From Anodontia alba (lineage: Eukaryota; Mollusca; Bivalvia; Lucinida; Lucinidae), in the NCBI GenBank assembly GCA_964016985.1, contig OZ024837.1, positions 34,937,622 to 35,001,621 of the forward strand: 64,000 nucleotides of DNA. Direction: 5' to 3'. Shown here piece after piece: positions 11,684 through 22,458 of the stretch. The translations under genes and the position numbers were made by a program. The notes beneath the pieces were generated by a model. The model worked only from the letters and a program-made list of their open reading frames with translations, was not told the DNA's origin and made no database searches. Position 1 is the first letter of the stretch; every line of letters starts with the position of its first letter.

Positions 11684-12110
11684 AAACATGGTTTTTCATG
11701 CAATAACATTCGCCAGGTCCCGAGAGAGGTGTTGAAAACCGAGGCCGGAGGCCACGGTTTTCAACACCTCCCTAAGGACCTGGCGAATGTTAATGCATTG
11801 AAAAACCATGTTCATCGCTATTATTGCATAAAAACTGAAAACATTTGCTACATTAAGCGTTATATCTTGCACTATTTTGATTCGCCTTTTCATCGATGTC
11901 TCGCGAACGCAATTTCCACGGACTATACTCGTTCTAGGTCCGGGCAGTACACATCTCGTACGGCCGCAAATCTGTGGCCCAGATACGATCATATTGAAAG
12001 TTGGGTAGCCGTGTATTAACAGTGCGTGAATTGCCTTGTTAATACATGGCTTTTCGCCGGTTAATGCACGGCTGTTAATAACGTGCGACACTGTTTTTTA
12101 TGCAATAATA
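11684..12110 (+). mobile_element. Two-module palindromic repeat (family E)
   Basis: The left module (11684-11812) is a hairpin with ~55-base arms, AAACATGGTTTTTCATGC... pairing with ...GCATTGAAAAACCATGTT, around GAGGCCGGAGGCC. The right module (11817-12110) is bounded by inverted ATTATTGCATAAAAAC and TTTTTTATGCAATAAT. Copies are at 45430-45788 (left arm lost) and 62192-62622. Open frames on both strands across the hairpin are artefacts of the palindrome. Confidence 0.7.
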
Positions 12111-12403
12111 TATGTTTGGTAATCGTTTTGCTTATTAGCGTGTAGCAATCCATTCATAGTTCGACATTATGCATCCTTACAGTTAGGGTCACTGTTGCTT
12201 TGTTTTCTTCGTCTTCTATATCTTCTTATTGTAAGAGCTGTCATTATTTGAAGTAGAAAGAGCCGTGACATGCAATGTTCCTTTTGGATGTGCGCTCAGA
12301 GACAAGTCGTATCAGTCTCCACATTTGTCTTTATGTGTTGTTGCTCAAAACACGGTTGACTCTAACTTCTATTTTCCCCTACGGCAGCAAGCAATGAGGT
12401 AAC

Positions 12404-12640
12404 TTAACCCATTGAAGACTGGAGATCCCTAAACGGGTAACTGGCAAATAGTGTGGACCCAGATCAGACGCCGCAGAACGTGGCGTCTGATCAGGGTCTC
12501 CACTGTTTGCAAATAGTTTAACCATTTTTCTTTAAGGAATATCTACATCATATAGCCTGCCTAGCTTAAATCGAAAATGGATTTTTCCAATATATAGTGT
12601 CGGAGAGTTTATTCAGTCTTTAATAGGGCTACCCTTTGCC
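12404..12640. mobile_element. TTAA-type MITE (family PB)
   Basis: Begins TTAACCCATTGAAGACTGG and carries the AGTGTGGACCCAGATCAGACG hairpin at 12448-12512. The right end is not clear, so the end coordinate is approximate. Confidence 0.6.
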
Positions 12641-12959
12641 TATATGGCAATGACAAAAAAAAAAAAAAAAAAAAAAATAAGAAATGCAGAAAAAAAAAAA
12701 CTATTTGCCGCGGTTAAATTCATTTAACAGACTTTTGTGCAATGCAATACCATAAAAGATGCGCGTTTCTGACAATTTTGACTAAATCCATATACGTTTT
12801 CACAACAGTTTTACATTCCATGTCGGTGTTTCTGTTGTAGCTCCTCTTGGTACGTTCTGTTTTCGAGGAAGCTCTGTTTTGTGTTGTCAATTCATGTAAT
12901 ATGAACCTTATCCGGTGTCTTGTTAGGGTTATGTTGCATGAGTTTGGCCTTTCCTGTAA

Positions 12960-13170
12960 GTCAAACCTCAATGGTTCGAACATATTTGGGGCCATGGTAA
13001 TGTGTTCCAGATAGGTTTTTCGCACGACTAAGAGTTAATCATAGCGCCACGCGAGGAGGCAAATTGGAATAATTTCGGGATGTCTCTTCAATCTTCTATA
13101 CAATAATTATAACATGAGGCGATTCTAATGAGTTCACGTAACATACATTTTAATGATAATAGAAGAAAAT
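12960..13170. mobile_element. Pogo/Tigger-like MITE, partial
   Basis: AGTCAAACCTCAATGGTTCGAACA is close to the ends of the copy at 45989-46399, as is the following GAGTTAATCATAGCGCCA. It includes half of a core hairpin, GAGGCGATTCTAATGAG. The far end is missing. Confidence 0.55.
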
Positions 13171-13223
13171 TTCCCTATAATATCCATACCTATTTGGTTT
13201 CTTGAACTTTCGGAAACATTTCG

Positions 13224-13323
13224 AGTAGTTACGACAAAAAGTTTTGTATTGAATGATAACGAAAGTCTTCAAATTTACTTATTCTGTGTAAAGATGTCTC
13301 TCTGAAAGATGTCGAAAGCACAG
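13224..13323. repeat. Family M solo end
   Basis: GAAAGATGTCGAAAGCACAG and the ~80 bases before it match the right end of the 10500-11058 element; the rest is absent. Confidence 0.65.
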
Positions 13324-13424
13324 TAGTCTTCATTGCCCTTATTATATGGTGAAAAGCCGTAACTTACATTACCCTAGGTAAGAAAGAGTGGTGTAAAGAT
13401 AAATGTTTAATATTTTCTTCAAAA

Positions 13425-13502
13425 ACTATATTATGGGTACTCATTGAAAGCACCTCTGTGAGTCGCTTTCAATGAGTAGTCTATAATATAGTTTCTTACC
13501 CA
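13425..13502. repeat. Hairpin related to family A core
   Basis: GGGTACTCATTGAAAGC and GCTTTCAATGAGTA pair around CACCTCTGTGAGTC, inside outer arms AACTATATTAT / ATAATATAGTT. It is a variant of the shared core in which both arms changed. Confidence 0.6.
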
Positions 13503-13773
13503 TTACGTATTTTTTGTAGAGAAATTAAAAAAAGAAAAAGAAATACATTTGGTTAGAAAACTGGATTTTCGCGGGCTAGCGCTAAGAAGAGAATATTATT
13601 CACCGACTTGTCTGCATAATGAGAAGTATGAAGTCATTGTAGTTTGGTTTCTAATGAGTACCTATAGCATGCATTTGTGGAGAAATTAGACAATATTTTA
13701 CAATATTTTGGTTAAAACAAGCTAGTCCCGAAATATGTCAAAAGAGAGTGCATTTTACTCAGGCTTATAAGTA

Positions 13774-13946
13774 TTTCTTTGTGTTGAGGTTTTACGGCCC
13801 AGTCAACCCGATGGGGTCATATCGAGCGCGGTCAGTTTACCTGGCCAAACGTTTACAGAGCAGGCTTAGTCCTCTAAGCGGTTAACCAGTATTGTGCACA
13901 TTCTTTCGCTAGAAACTGACAACTGCCCTTCTTGAATCAGCGGAAG
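13774..13946 (-). mobile_element. tRNA-derived SINE, 5'-truncated, with target duplication
   Basis: The body matches the full-length copy at 16163-16475, with the 3' tail (minus sense ...AAAACCTCAACAC) at the low-coordinate side. GGCTTATAAGTA flanks it at 13762-13773 and 13947-13958. The tRNA-like head is missing, as expected from incomplete reverse transcription. Confidence 0.85.
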
Positions 13947-14020
13947 GGCTTATAAGTAAAGTAACGGTAGTTTTTGCACTGGCTTTTTTTACGCGTAGTA
14001 GCGCTGTCTGTATCATTGTA

Positions 14021-14327
14021 CAGTCGACTCTCGTTATCTCGAATTCCAAGGGACTCACTGAAATACTTCGAGATATCCGTACCTCGACATATCAGAGTTG
14101 AGAGAGTGAGGAAAACAATAAATTGGACAACCACATTTAACAAATGAAGGTGTAATTTGACTCCTGAAGTTAGAAATACGAGTATATATATATAATAATT
14201 ATATAATAATTTCCACATTGTTTTATTACCTGTTGTCATAATTTCATGTTAAAACAGGGACCAGATTTTCACTTCGAGATAAGCGGTAATTCGAAATAAG
14301 CGAGTTCGAGATAACGAGGTTCGGCTG
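14021..14327 (+). mobile_element. Pogo/Tigger-like MITE (CAGTCGACTCTCGTTATCTCGA ends)
   Basis: Inverted ends CAGTCGACTCTCGTTATC and GATAACGAGGTTCGGCTG are flanked by TA on both sides. The 307-bp length and internal TTCGAGATA motifs match copies at 42239-42559 and 43371-43687. CAGT...TCGTTATCTCGA ends with TA targets are characteristic of pogo/Tigger elements. No transposase remains. Confidence 0.8.
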
Positions 14328-14519
14328 TATTTTGTTGTGAACTTAATGACGCTATCTGTCTTAGAGGTATTGTGTCATTGTATTTTGGCTGTGACTCCAT
14401 CAAATAGCGTATCTCCGACCAGTATTTAATAATACATCACATTCATTGGCACCATAGCGTTATCTCTAATCAATAAGACACAGTAAAATAATGAGTCCCT
14501 ATTACACGCATCATGGGAC

Positions 14520-14692
14520 AAGGGTCCTTTGGTCATATGCGAACAGCAAACGCCCAGATAGCATGCGTATCCCGGTAAGAGTCCGTAGGCTATATACGGA
14601 CAGCGAAGACCCAGACCAGCCTGCGCATCTCGATAAGGGACTCTAGGCCAAATACATACATCGAACGCCGAGATCAGCCTGCGTATCCCGGT
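14520..14692. repeat. Family Q repeats in tandem, degenerate
   Basis: Three successive degraded units of about 60 bases carry GCGTATCCCGGTA or GCGCATCTCGATA with ATACGGACAGCGAAGAC. Confidence 0.55.
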
Positions 14693-14693
14693 A

Positions 14694-14976
14694 CATTACG
14701 AAAACACGCCTATTCAAATACACTGAAAATTTTACCACAAAAAAATGGCAATTTTTCAGATAAAAAATTCTGATATTTTTTTTTATATTTCTGCTCAAAA
14801 CATAGATTGTGGGTACTCGTTAGAACCGCCTCGTCGAGGCGGTTGTAACGAGTACCCACAATCTATGTTTTTGAGCAGAAATAACAAAAATAATGTATAC
14901 CCCTGTAAACCCCAGTTTTACTATATAAAAGTGGGGTTTAAGGGGGTCAAAATTATATAGGCATGTTTTCGTGATG
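14694..14976 (+). mobile_element. Family A foldback MITE
   Basis: Complete copy, CATTACGAAAACACGCC to GGCATGTTTTCGTGATG, hairpin apex CTCGTCGAG with one arm mismatch (GGTTGTAACG). Confidence 0.9.
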
Positions 14977-15006
14977 AAGAGCTTGTAGAACATATCGACG
15001 AATAGT

Positions 15007-15054
15007 GAAGACCCTGATCAGATTGCGCATCCGCGAAATCTGATCAGGGCCTTC
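15007..15054. repeat. Family Q hairpin
   Basis: GAAGACCCTGATCAGATT and AATCTGATCAGGGCCTTC pair around GCGCATCCGCGA, with nearly perfect 18-base arms. Confidence 0.75.
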
Positions 15055-15308
15055 TCTCTTCATAGATATGTTATACATTATCCAATCATCCTGTAAGCGG
15101 GCATTAAAGTTAATAATCAGACTTCGAAAATAAGCAGGTTTTGTGGGCTACTCTATGCCTGTGTTCTCTATATATGCAATAAATCCCCTTTCGCACGTCG
15201 CACTTTATATGTTCAGTTGTCTGGACGAAAAGTGTGCCTACAAACATCAGTTAAAGCAATAAACATTATTGCTATTGTGTTCAGCAGGCTGTGTAGACGA
15301 GCCTGAGC

Positions 15309-15593
15309 CATCACGAAAACACGCCCATATAGTTTTGACCCCCTTATACATGTACCCCACTTTCATACAGTAAAACTGGGGTTTACAGGGGTATACATTA
15401 ATTTTCTTATTTCTGCTCTAAAACGTAGATTGTGGGTACTCGTTAGAACCGCCTCGCCGAGGCGGTCCTAACGAGTACCCACAATCTATGTTTTGTGCAG
15501 AAATATAAAAAAATATCAGAATTTTTATCTGAAGACTTTCAGTTTTATAGTGGTGAATCTTGCAATATATTTGAATAGGCGTGTTTCGTAATG
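15309..15593 (-). mobile_element. Family A foldback MITE
   Basis: CATCACGAAAACACGCC to GGCGTGTTTCGTAATG. The hairpin is complete, with small arm mismatches (AACGTAG, GGTCCTAACG). Confidence 0.9.
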
Positions 15594-15814
15594 CTACATT
15601 GCCTCCATATGCATTTATCCCTTTTTATCTCGCAGTGTTTGATACATGTATGATTTAAAGGATTGCCTACAAGCAACAGTGTGATGACTTATAAACGATC
15701 TACGTAACAGCAGTATAAACATTGTTAATTTAAGTCTTAAATAATAAATATTTTCAGATATCAGTACATGTATACTTAGGATTCATAGAATTCCATGTCC
15801 GAATTCCATGTACA

Positions 15815-16093
15815 CATTACGTAAACACGCCTATTCAAATATACTGAAAATTTCACCACCAAAAATTGAAAATTTTCAGATAAAAAATTCTGATATTTTT
15901 CATATTTCTGCTCAAAACATAGATTGTGGGTACTCGTTAGAACCGCCTCGCCGAGGCGGTTCTAACGAGTACCCACAATCTATGGTTTTGAGCAGAAATA
16001 AGAAAAATAATGTATACCCCTGTAAACCCCAGTTTTACTATATAAAAGTGGGGTTTGAGGGGGTCAAAATTACATAGGTATGTTTTCATGATG
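15815..16093 (+). mobile_element. Family A foldback MITE, reference copy
   Basis: This is the clearest copy. In order it has: inverted end CATTACGTAAACACGCC; an A-rich arm with AAATTTTCAGATAAAAAATT; a 94-bp palindrome at 15905-15998 with ~46-base arms (TTTCTGCTCAAAACATAG...CCGCCTCG / CGAGGCGG...); an asymmetric segment (TATACCCCTGTAAACCCC, then GTGGGGTTTGAGGGGGTC, itself a weak inverted repeat); and end GTATGTTTTCATGATG. It encodes no protein. I call copies '+' when they begin CATTACG and '-' when they begin CATCACG. About 30 copies occur in the window. Confidence 0.9.
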
Positions 16094-16162
16094 ATGTAAT
16101 GGTTGCGCTTGCGCAACGAACCGAACTTTTATTTAGCGAAATCTAGTATTACACTGTTACAT

Positions 16163-16475
16163 GTTTTTGTTTGTTTGTGTTGAGGTTTTACGGCCCAGTC
16201 AACCCAATGGGGTCATGTCGAGCGCGGTCAGTTTACCTAACCACACGTTTACTGGGCAGGCTTAGTCCTCTAAGCGGTTAACCAGTATTGTGCACATTCT
16301 TTCGCCAGAAACTGACAACTGCTCTTCTTGGATCAGCGGAAGGGAGAGAATGACCGTAGAAAATATTTCATGATCAATCTCAACGAAAGAATGTTGCCGA
16401 CCTCGGCGGGGGTTGAACCCGCGACCTCCTGGTCTCCAGTCGGACGGCGCATCCAACTGAGCCACCGAGGCCGGC
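16163..16475 (-). mobile_element. tRNA-derived SINE, full length, with target duplication
   Basis: On the minus strand the head GGCCGGCCTCGGTGGCTCAG contains an A box (TGGCTCAGTTGG) and a B box (GGTTCAACCCC) for RNA polymerase III. The ~230-base body ends in AAAACCTCAACACAAACAAA. CACTGTTACAT flanks it exactly at 16152-16162 and 16476-16486. Two shorter copies (13774, 53587) share the body. It depends on another element's reverse transcriptase to move. Confidence 0.9.
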
Positions 16476-16491
16476 CACTGTTACATTTGAT

Positions 16492-16556
16492 GGCGAGTGT
16501 AGTGGCTCAGTGGTCTAGAGGTTGTGGCCGCAGCAGGCGTTGGTTCGAAACTTAAC
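16492..16556 (+). tRNA. tRNA-like fragment
   Basis: GTAGTGGCTCAGTGGTCTAGAGG resembles an A box and GGTTCGAAAC a B box, but stems do not close. It lies 16 bases from the SINE and is probably another SINE head. Confidence 0.35.
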
Positions 16557-16904
16557 TCTGAACAGTAGTACATTAATTTCTCAATATATGTATTTTTGAA
16601 AAAATGAATACCTCAATTTCTGTCTGACTCGCATCTGTGTCGTTACGTTCATTACCAAATAAGCAAAAAATTACACAATATTGCATTGCACTTGTGAGCA
16701 CTAATGTTGTAATGAAATAGAAACATAAATGAATTAGGGAGGTTCGTGTCAGCATACTGCAATAATCCGCAGATTAATGAACTAATGTTTTTCATAAATT
16801 CCTCTAAAAGTAGCAACTTCCAAATTAAAGTCTTTTAAAATCCAATTAACTAATTTCGTTAACGAGATACATTGTAAATGCATGCTGTCACAGAAACTGA
16901 AGTT
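16557..16904. other. Unassigned stretch
   Basis: No repeat or gene recognised. Confidence 0.4.
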
Positions 16905-17185
16905 CATCACGAAAACATGCCTATATAATTTTGATCCCCCTTAAACCCCAATTTTATATGGTAAAACTGGGGTTTATAGGGTTATACATTATTTTTCTTA
17001 TTTCTGCTCAAAACATAGATTGTAGGTACTCGTTAGAACCGCCTCGACGAGGCGGTTCTAACAAGTACCCACGATCTATGTTTTGAAAAGAAATATGAGA
17101 AATATCAGATTTTTTTTTATCTGAAAATTTTCACTTTTCGGTGGTAAAATTTTCAGTATATTTAAATAGGCATGTTTTCATAATG
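16905..17185 (-). mobile_element. Family A foldback MITE
   Basis: CATCACGAAAACATGCC to GGCATGTTTTCATAATG; hairpin apex CTCGACGAG, right arm with AACAAGTACCCACG mismatches. Confidence 0.9.
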
Positions 17186-17351
17186 CACGCAAGAGAAGAC
17201 ATACTCACGAGGCAGAGCCTGCCCAATGCACCGAAAATATAATTAAAATCTACGTATATTAACATCGTGAGCACAAAACCCCAAACGGTGCATACAAAGC
17301 ACTACATTATGTTTATTTGATGTGCTCGCTTTCCAGCATAATACATGTATA

Positions 17352-17695
17352 CAGTCGAACCTCGATAGCTCGAACATAGATGGCACGTTTACGATGGCTT
17401 ATTCAAACTCGTTTTTGAGTCCCTACGAAATTCTTCCAATAGCTCAAGAGAACAAATATTTTATGGACATTTTCTCATTTTATCATAATTTTGTATGTTG
17501 TGTGTACTCATTAGAATCGTTTGATCGAGGCGATTCTAATGAGTACACACAACATAAAATCATTGCGTAGAAGTTCGAAAAGGCATCCCTATATTAGCTC
17601 ATTTGTCCCCTAACCTTACGAAGTGATTAACCCCAACTATCTCTCGAACAAATTTCGATGGTTCCAAAAATTTTCGAGCCAGTGAGCTTCGACTG
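17352..17695 (+). mobile_element. Pogo/Tigger-like MITE carrying a core hairpin
   Basis: Ends CAGTCGAACCTCGATAGCTC and GAGCCAGTGAGCTTCGACTG with TA on the left. The centre (17495-17560) holds TGTGTACTCATTAGAATCG pairing with CGATTCTAATGAGTACACA. This is the family A hairpin core in a different element, with matching changes in both arms. Confidence 0.75.
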
Positions 17696-17743
17696 AAACC
17701 AGGTGTATATATTATTAGGCGACTTTTCAGAATAATGCCTTTT

Positions 17744-18023
17744 CATCATGAAAACATGCCTATATAATTTTGACCCCCCCTTAAACCCCACTTTTATATA
17801 GTAAAACTGGGGTTTACAGGGGTATACATTGTTTTTCTTATTTCTGCTCAAAAACATAGATTGTGGGTACTCGTTAGAACAGCCTCATCGAGGCGGTTCT
17901 AACGAGTACCCACAATCTATGTTTTGAGCAGAATTATAAAAAATATCATTTTTTTTAACTAAGAATTTTCGTTTTTTAATGGTAAAATTTTCATTATATT
18001 TCAATAGGCATGTTTTTGTAATG
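17744..18023 (-). mobile_element. Family A foldback MITE
   Basis: CATCATGAAAACATGCC to GGCATGTTTTTGTAATG. The left arm has AACAGCCTCATCG against CGAGGCGGTTC. Confidence 0.9.
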
Positions 18024-18153
18024 TCACATCTTTTTTTTTTTTCTTTTTTTTTAATTGTTTCTTAGTTGTATAAATCGTTAATACGGCATACAGGACAGAC
18101 ACTGAAAGACCTATGCGGAACAAGCAATGGCAAACATGACAAGACAAAACAGA

Positions 18154-18435
18154 CATTACGAAAACATACCGATTCAAATATACTGAAAAGTTTACCACAA
18201 AAAAAAATGAAAATTTTCAGATAAAAAAAATCTAATATTTTTCATATTTCTGCTCGAAACATAAATTGTGGATACTCGTTAGAACCGCCTCGACGAGGCG
18301 GTTCTAACGAGTACCCACAATCTATGTTTTTCAGCAGAAATAAAAAAAAATAATGTATACCCCTGTAAACCCCGTTTTACCATATGAAAGTGGGGTTTAA
18401 GGGGGTCAAAATTATATAGGTATGTTTTTGTGATG
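18154..18435 (+). mobile_element. Family A foldback MITE
   Basis: CATTACGAAAACATACC to GTATGTTTTTGTGATG; left arm carries ATAAATTGTGGATAC, the right arm is near consensus. Confidence 0.9.
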
Positions 18436-18503
18436 ACAGTTGCAAAAACCATCATATACAAAGAAGAGCTGCAACAAAGTGGTGGCCGAGAAACGGTGAG
18501 CAG

Positions 18504-18537
<34 letters not shown>

Positions 18538-18768
18538 TTGAGCTTAAACTAGTTTTACTTGATCGAAACATCGTTTTTTATTCTTTTATTCTGATGCATC
18601 TCCAGACAATGAATAGCATGTGTTCGGTCCGCATAGGGCCCTCTGTCTCACAGTAAAACATAATTTTCATTTTATTTTGTTATGCCCCTGCATATTTCAT
18701 CTTCTTTGGGCATACGCCATTTTCTAGACCATAACACGAATACTCTTTGACTCGTATTAAAAACAAAG

Positions 18769-18770
<2 letters not shown>

Positions 18771-18808
<38 letters not shown>

Positions 18809-18852
18809 GCATTGCCATTGCTTTTTTTGGTTGTGAAGCTTGAATTTGAGCG

Positions 18853-18909
<57 letters not shown>

Positions 18910-18955
18910 AATATTGCCATTACTTTTTGGTTTGTGAAGCCTGAATTTCCTTATT
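18771..18955. repeat. Duplicated (CT)n plus flank
   Basis: Two (CT)n runs (18771-18807 and 18854-18906) are each followed by a ~48-base unit, ATTGCCATT...GTGAAGC.TGAATTT. The microsatellite and its flank were duplicated together. The Arg-Glu repeat frame on the minus strand is an artefact. Confidence 0.85.
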
Positions 18956-19119
18956 TTAGTTCTAACCAGACATGCACTGTCAAATGCAGGTTTTGTTTAA
19001 TTATTTCGTTAAATTTGGAAACACTTCTAAACATAACACAGAAATTATTAATAAAACGTGTTTTGTTTTACGCATTAGGCCTCTCCCGGACGACGTATGA
19101 TTCTGTACTATAGGCTGCG

Positions 19120-19470
19120 CCATGCGAAAACGTCTCTAAGGGCATTTGCGGACAGCTGCGCAGTCTTATCCGCGCAGTCTGATCAGGGTCTTCGCTGTCC
19201 GTTAACAGAATCATTGACATTATAGAATACGTCAACGGAGAGCAAACAGGGAATATTTCTTTCTAAACTTAGTGCATTAACATTAACGTGTTCCGATTCA
19301 GATCATCTCGCGCATGCGCAAAGTATCATCCGGGCATTTGCTCTCCATTAACACATTCTATAGTATCCAACGGTTTTGATAATGGACTGCAAATGGCCCG
19401 ATCAGACTGCGCAGGCTGATCATGACCTTCGCTGTCCACATATACCCGAAGACACGTATCCGCATGGCGC
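19120..19470. repeat. Family Q repeat cluster
   Basis: Several decayed units: GCGCAGTCTGATCAGGGTCT, AGATCATCTCGCGCATGCGC and GATCAGACTGCGCAGGCTGA, with CTTCGCTGTCC between. Confidence 0.6.
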
Positions 19471-19481
19471 TGCCCAAATAA

Positions 19482-19692
19482 TAGACTGGCTCCAGTCTGC
19501 AGTGACTAATTATTTTTTCTTATAATCCTATTTGATAATCCACTAAAATAAAACCGAAATAATATCAGACTGTAAAGGCTGGTCACTAGTGGCCAGCCTT
19601 TAAAGTCATGATATTATTTTGGTTTTATTTTGTGTAATATAAAACAGAATTATAAGAACAACATTTAGTCACTGGAAACTGGAGCCAGTCTA
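19482..19692. mobile_element. MITE with TAGACTGG ends
   Basis: TAGACTGGCTCCAGTC mirrors GGAGCCAGTCTA. An inner palindrome pairs ATAAAACCGAAATAATATCA with TGATATTATTTTGGTTTTAT around AAAGGCTGGTCACTAGTGG. CCCAAATAA before it and TCCAAATAA after it are a 9-bp duplication with one mismatch. Confidence 0.8.
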
Positions 19693-20200
19693 TCCAAATA
19701 ATGCATCAACAGTTAACGGTTGGAACTCTCTTGTACTTTGTACTTGCCTTTGGTTTCTGTACCTGTTACAATGAATGAAAAAATAATGCGCAGCATCTTC
19801 AACATCACTGCACCAACTACAGGTTAATGAAGGCTTTTTTTCGTAGGTGATTCATTGAAGGATCATTATTAAATTTATTACACGTTCTCCATAACCGCGC
19901 GTGTAATACTGATATTTATCTATTAGCATTACATAAATTAACCAGATACGAGGAGTTAGAACCAGAGAGGTATTTTACAGGATGACAAAGTTAGCATGTT
20001 CTTAAGTTCATCTTCCAGAGGATTCCATAATGTAATTGATGAAGCAATACAGGCGATATAACAGTGCGAGTAAAGCATAGCGACAAATAATTTCTATTAC
20101 TCAGTGGATAGTTAGCTACATTGTTGTATATATTTGTATTTCGGTCCTTCTGAATGAGTTATTTGTCTTAAGCACTCGGCTTATATGTGTATAAAAGTAC

Positions 20201-20234
<34 letters not shown>

Positions 20235-20756
20235 AAAGATAGGTCACCGCTATCCCAAGGCACCAGATAAGGTAATGAATAACTTGAAATGGCAATACTG
20301 GACCGCACTTCATCGAAATCAAAATGAACATACAAAGAAAATCTGCAACAAGGACGCATTGTAACACTACCTTTTTTTATCATTCTGTTTGTTCAATAAG
20401 CTGTTCAAGCTTTTACAAAGGAAAACATGACAAGGAAACAGCACACGACTGTTAAATAATAACATAAATTGACGCAATAATGTAGTTATTTTTTATAGTG
20501 GTTATTTGAGTTCTAAATGTGAAACCTTTTAGCAGTCATAAATGCATGAATATAGTTATTAACGTGAACAGTAATAATTTGTTTGATTTTCAAAACTAGA
20601 ACTGATTACCATGTTTTTTTTTTTTTTTTTTTTTTTTTTGTTTTTTTTTTTTTTTGTTTATTTTTTATCGTTTTCCTCTTAAACAATTAACGTGCGCATA
20701 GAACAGTTTTGAGTATTTAGTTGTACTGCTGTCAGATAGTAATTCAGATAGTACAA
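19693..20756. other. Unassigned stretch with homopolymer runs
   Basis: Contains an A-run (20207-20233) and a T-run (about 20613-20655). I see no gene or known family. Confidence 0.45.
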
Positions 20757-21032
20757 CAATTACGAAAACAAGCCTATTCAAATATATTGAAAATTTTACA
20801 ACCAAAACAAAAAACCCGAAAATTTTCAGATAAAAAATTCTGATATTTTTTCATAGTTTTGCTCAAAACATAGATTGTGGTACTCGTTAGAACCGCCTCG
20901 ACGAGGCGGTTCTAACGAGTACCCACAATCTATGTTTTAGCAAAACAAGAAAAATAATGTATACCCCTGTAATCCCCAGCTTTAAAGTGGGGTTTAAGGG
21001 GGTCAAAATTATATAGGCGTGTTTTCGTGATG
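20757..21032 (+). mobile_element. Family A foldback MITE with matched arm change
   Basis: Ends CAATTACGAAAACAAGCC and GGCGTGTTTTCGTGATG. At the hairpin base the left arm reads TTTTGCTC instead of TTTCTGCTC, and the right arm reads AGCAAAAC instead of GAGCAGAAA. Both arms changed in step. Confidence 0.9.
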
Positions 21033-21258
21033 AAAATCCAATCCAAGTTTCAACCAGACTTCTAATTCTGGTGACTGTGCTATATGTTGAGAAGGCTATG
21101 CGCGGAATGTATAGATTGATCTGCTTTCACTCAAAGCCTACAAGCCAGCAGGTACCGTCTTTAACATCGCAGTTCAAGTAATTGACTGTCCTACGATACA
21201 ATAAGTTCTGGGCAATAAGGCTTCATAAGTGACCCTCATAGAAACTATCGTAATTTCT

Positions 21259-21552
21259 CATTACGAAAACACGGCTACTCAGATATATTAAATTTCACTA
21301 CAAAAAAAAAAAAAAAAATAAATAAATAAATAAAAAAAATAAAATAAAATAAAATAAAATAAAAAAAAATAAATAAAATAAAAAAAAATAGATAAAAATA
21401 AAAACTGAAAGTTTTAAGATAAAAATTCTGATATATTTCATATTTCTGCGCAAAACATAGATAATGTATATCAAAGCAAACCCCATTTTTTTCTATAAAA
21501 AGTAAAGTGGGGTTTGAGGGGGTCAAAATTACATAGACATGTTTTCGTGATG
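21259..21552 (+). mobile_element. Family A MITE, central hairpin lost, A-rich expansion
   Basis: Ends CATTACGAAAACACGGC and GACATGTTTTCGTGATG remain. AAATAAAAT simple repeats have expanded near the left end, and the hairpin is deleted between CATAGAT and AATGTATA. Confidence 0.75.
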
Positions 21553-21662
21553 TGCTTGGCTATCCAAAATGTATCCAGTGAAGATTGTGATCAGACTGAT
21601 CTGAATCATTGCTGAACTATGTATCCAATGTTACCCTGCTTATTTCTATACGAAAACATATC

Positions 21663-22309
21663 ACCACGAAAACATGTCTATGTAATTTTCACCCCCTCAA
21701 ACCCCACTTTTATATAGAAAAAAATGGGTTTAGGCGGTCCCCCGCAGCCTAGTGGATAAGAGAGCTGACTCTTAATCCATTAGGTTTCTCACTGCTGACT
21801 CTTAATCCATTAGGTTTCTCACTGCTGTGGTTCGAGCCTCGCTCGGGTCACATGTGGGAAAGCTAAGTTCTGCTTACGGATGGTCAGGTGGTTTTTCCTC
21901 GGGATCTCCGGTTTTTGCCCACCTTTGATGAACAATCGGCTCGAAATAAGTGAAATATTATCGAAAGGGCCATACACCACCCCCCGCCCCACTTCCGCCA
22001 CCGCCCCCCACCCCCCCCCCCCCCCTCCTCGTTAAAAAAAAATAGAAAAAAAATAAGAAAATAAAAAAAAAAACAAATAAATAAAATAAAATGGGGTTTG
22101 CAGGGGTATACATTATTTTTCTTATTTCTGCTATTAAACATAGATTGTTGGTACCCATTAGAACCGCCTCGATGAGGCGGTTCTAACGAGTACCACAATC
22201 TCTGTTTCGAGCAAAAATAACAAAAGTTTCATATTTTTTCATCTGAAACTTTTCGGTTTTGCAGCCATAAAAAAGTGCCATTATATTGAATGGGCGTGTT
22301 TTCGTAATT
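21663..22309 (-). mobile_element. Family A MITE split by a SINE
   Basis: The left part (ACCACGAAAACATGTC to about 21732) and the right part (about 22088 to GGCGTGTTTTCGTAATT) make one MITE with a complete hairpin. A ~355-bp tRNA-derived SINE interrupts it. Confidence 0.8.
21733..22087 (+). mobile_element. tRNA-derived SINE with duplicated anticodon region
   Basis: The head GCAGCCTAGTGGATAAGAG resembles an A box, and GGTTCGAGCC is a B box. Between them a 30-base unit (GCTGACTCTTAATCCATTAG...) is present twice in tandem. The body has CTCGGGATCTCCGG, a C-rich run and an A-rich tail. AAAATGGGTTT-like sequence flanks both sides as a target duplication. It is a different SINE family from the copy at 16163. 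Confidence 0.75.
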
Positions 22310-22458
22310 CGGGTGCTCATCAGAAGAACCTCAACTCTAGTTTGTGGATAAATAAGAAAACAATATTTATCTTGATGTCAGTTTTTTTTTCTCGCTATGT
22401 GAGCGCTTTCACCACATAGGCTTTTTAATATTGGATACAGTTTTTATTTTTAAGCATA

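Noticed and set aside
11696..12091. 131-residue minus-strand frame with an overlapping 96-residue plus-strand frame
   Set aside because: Both follow from the family E palindrome, which leaves opposite strands open together; other copies do not preserve the frame.
18672..18920. Arg-Glu repeat protein on the minus strand
   Set aside because: Translation of (CT)n runs.
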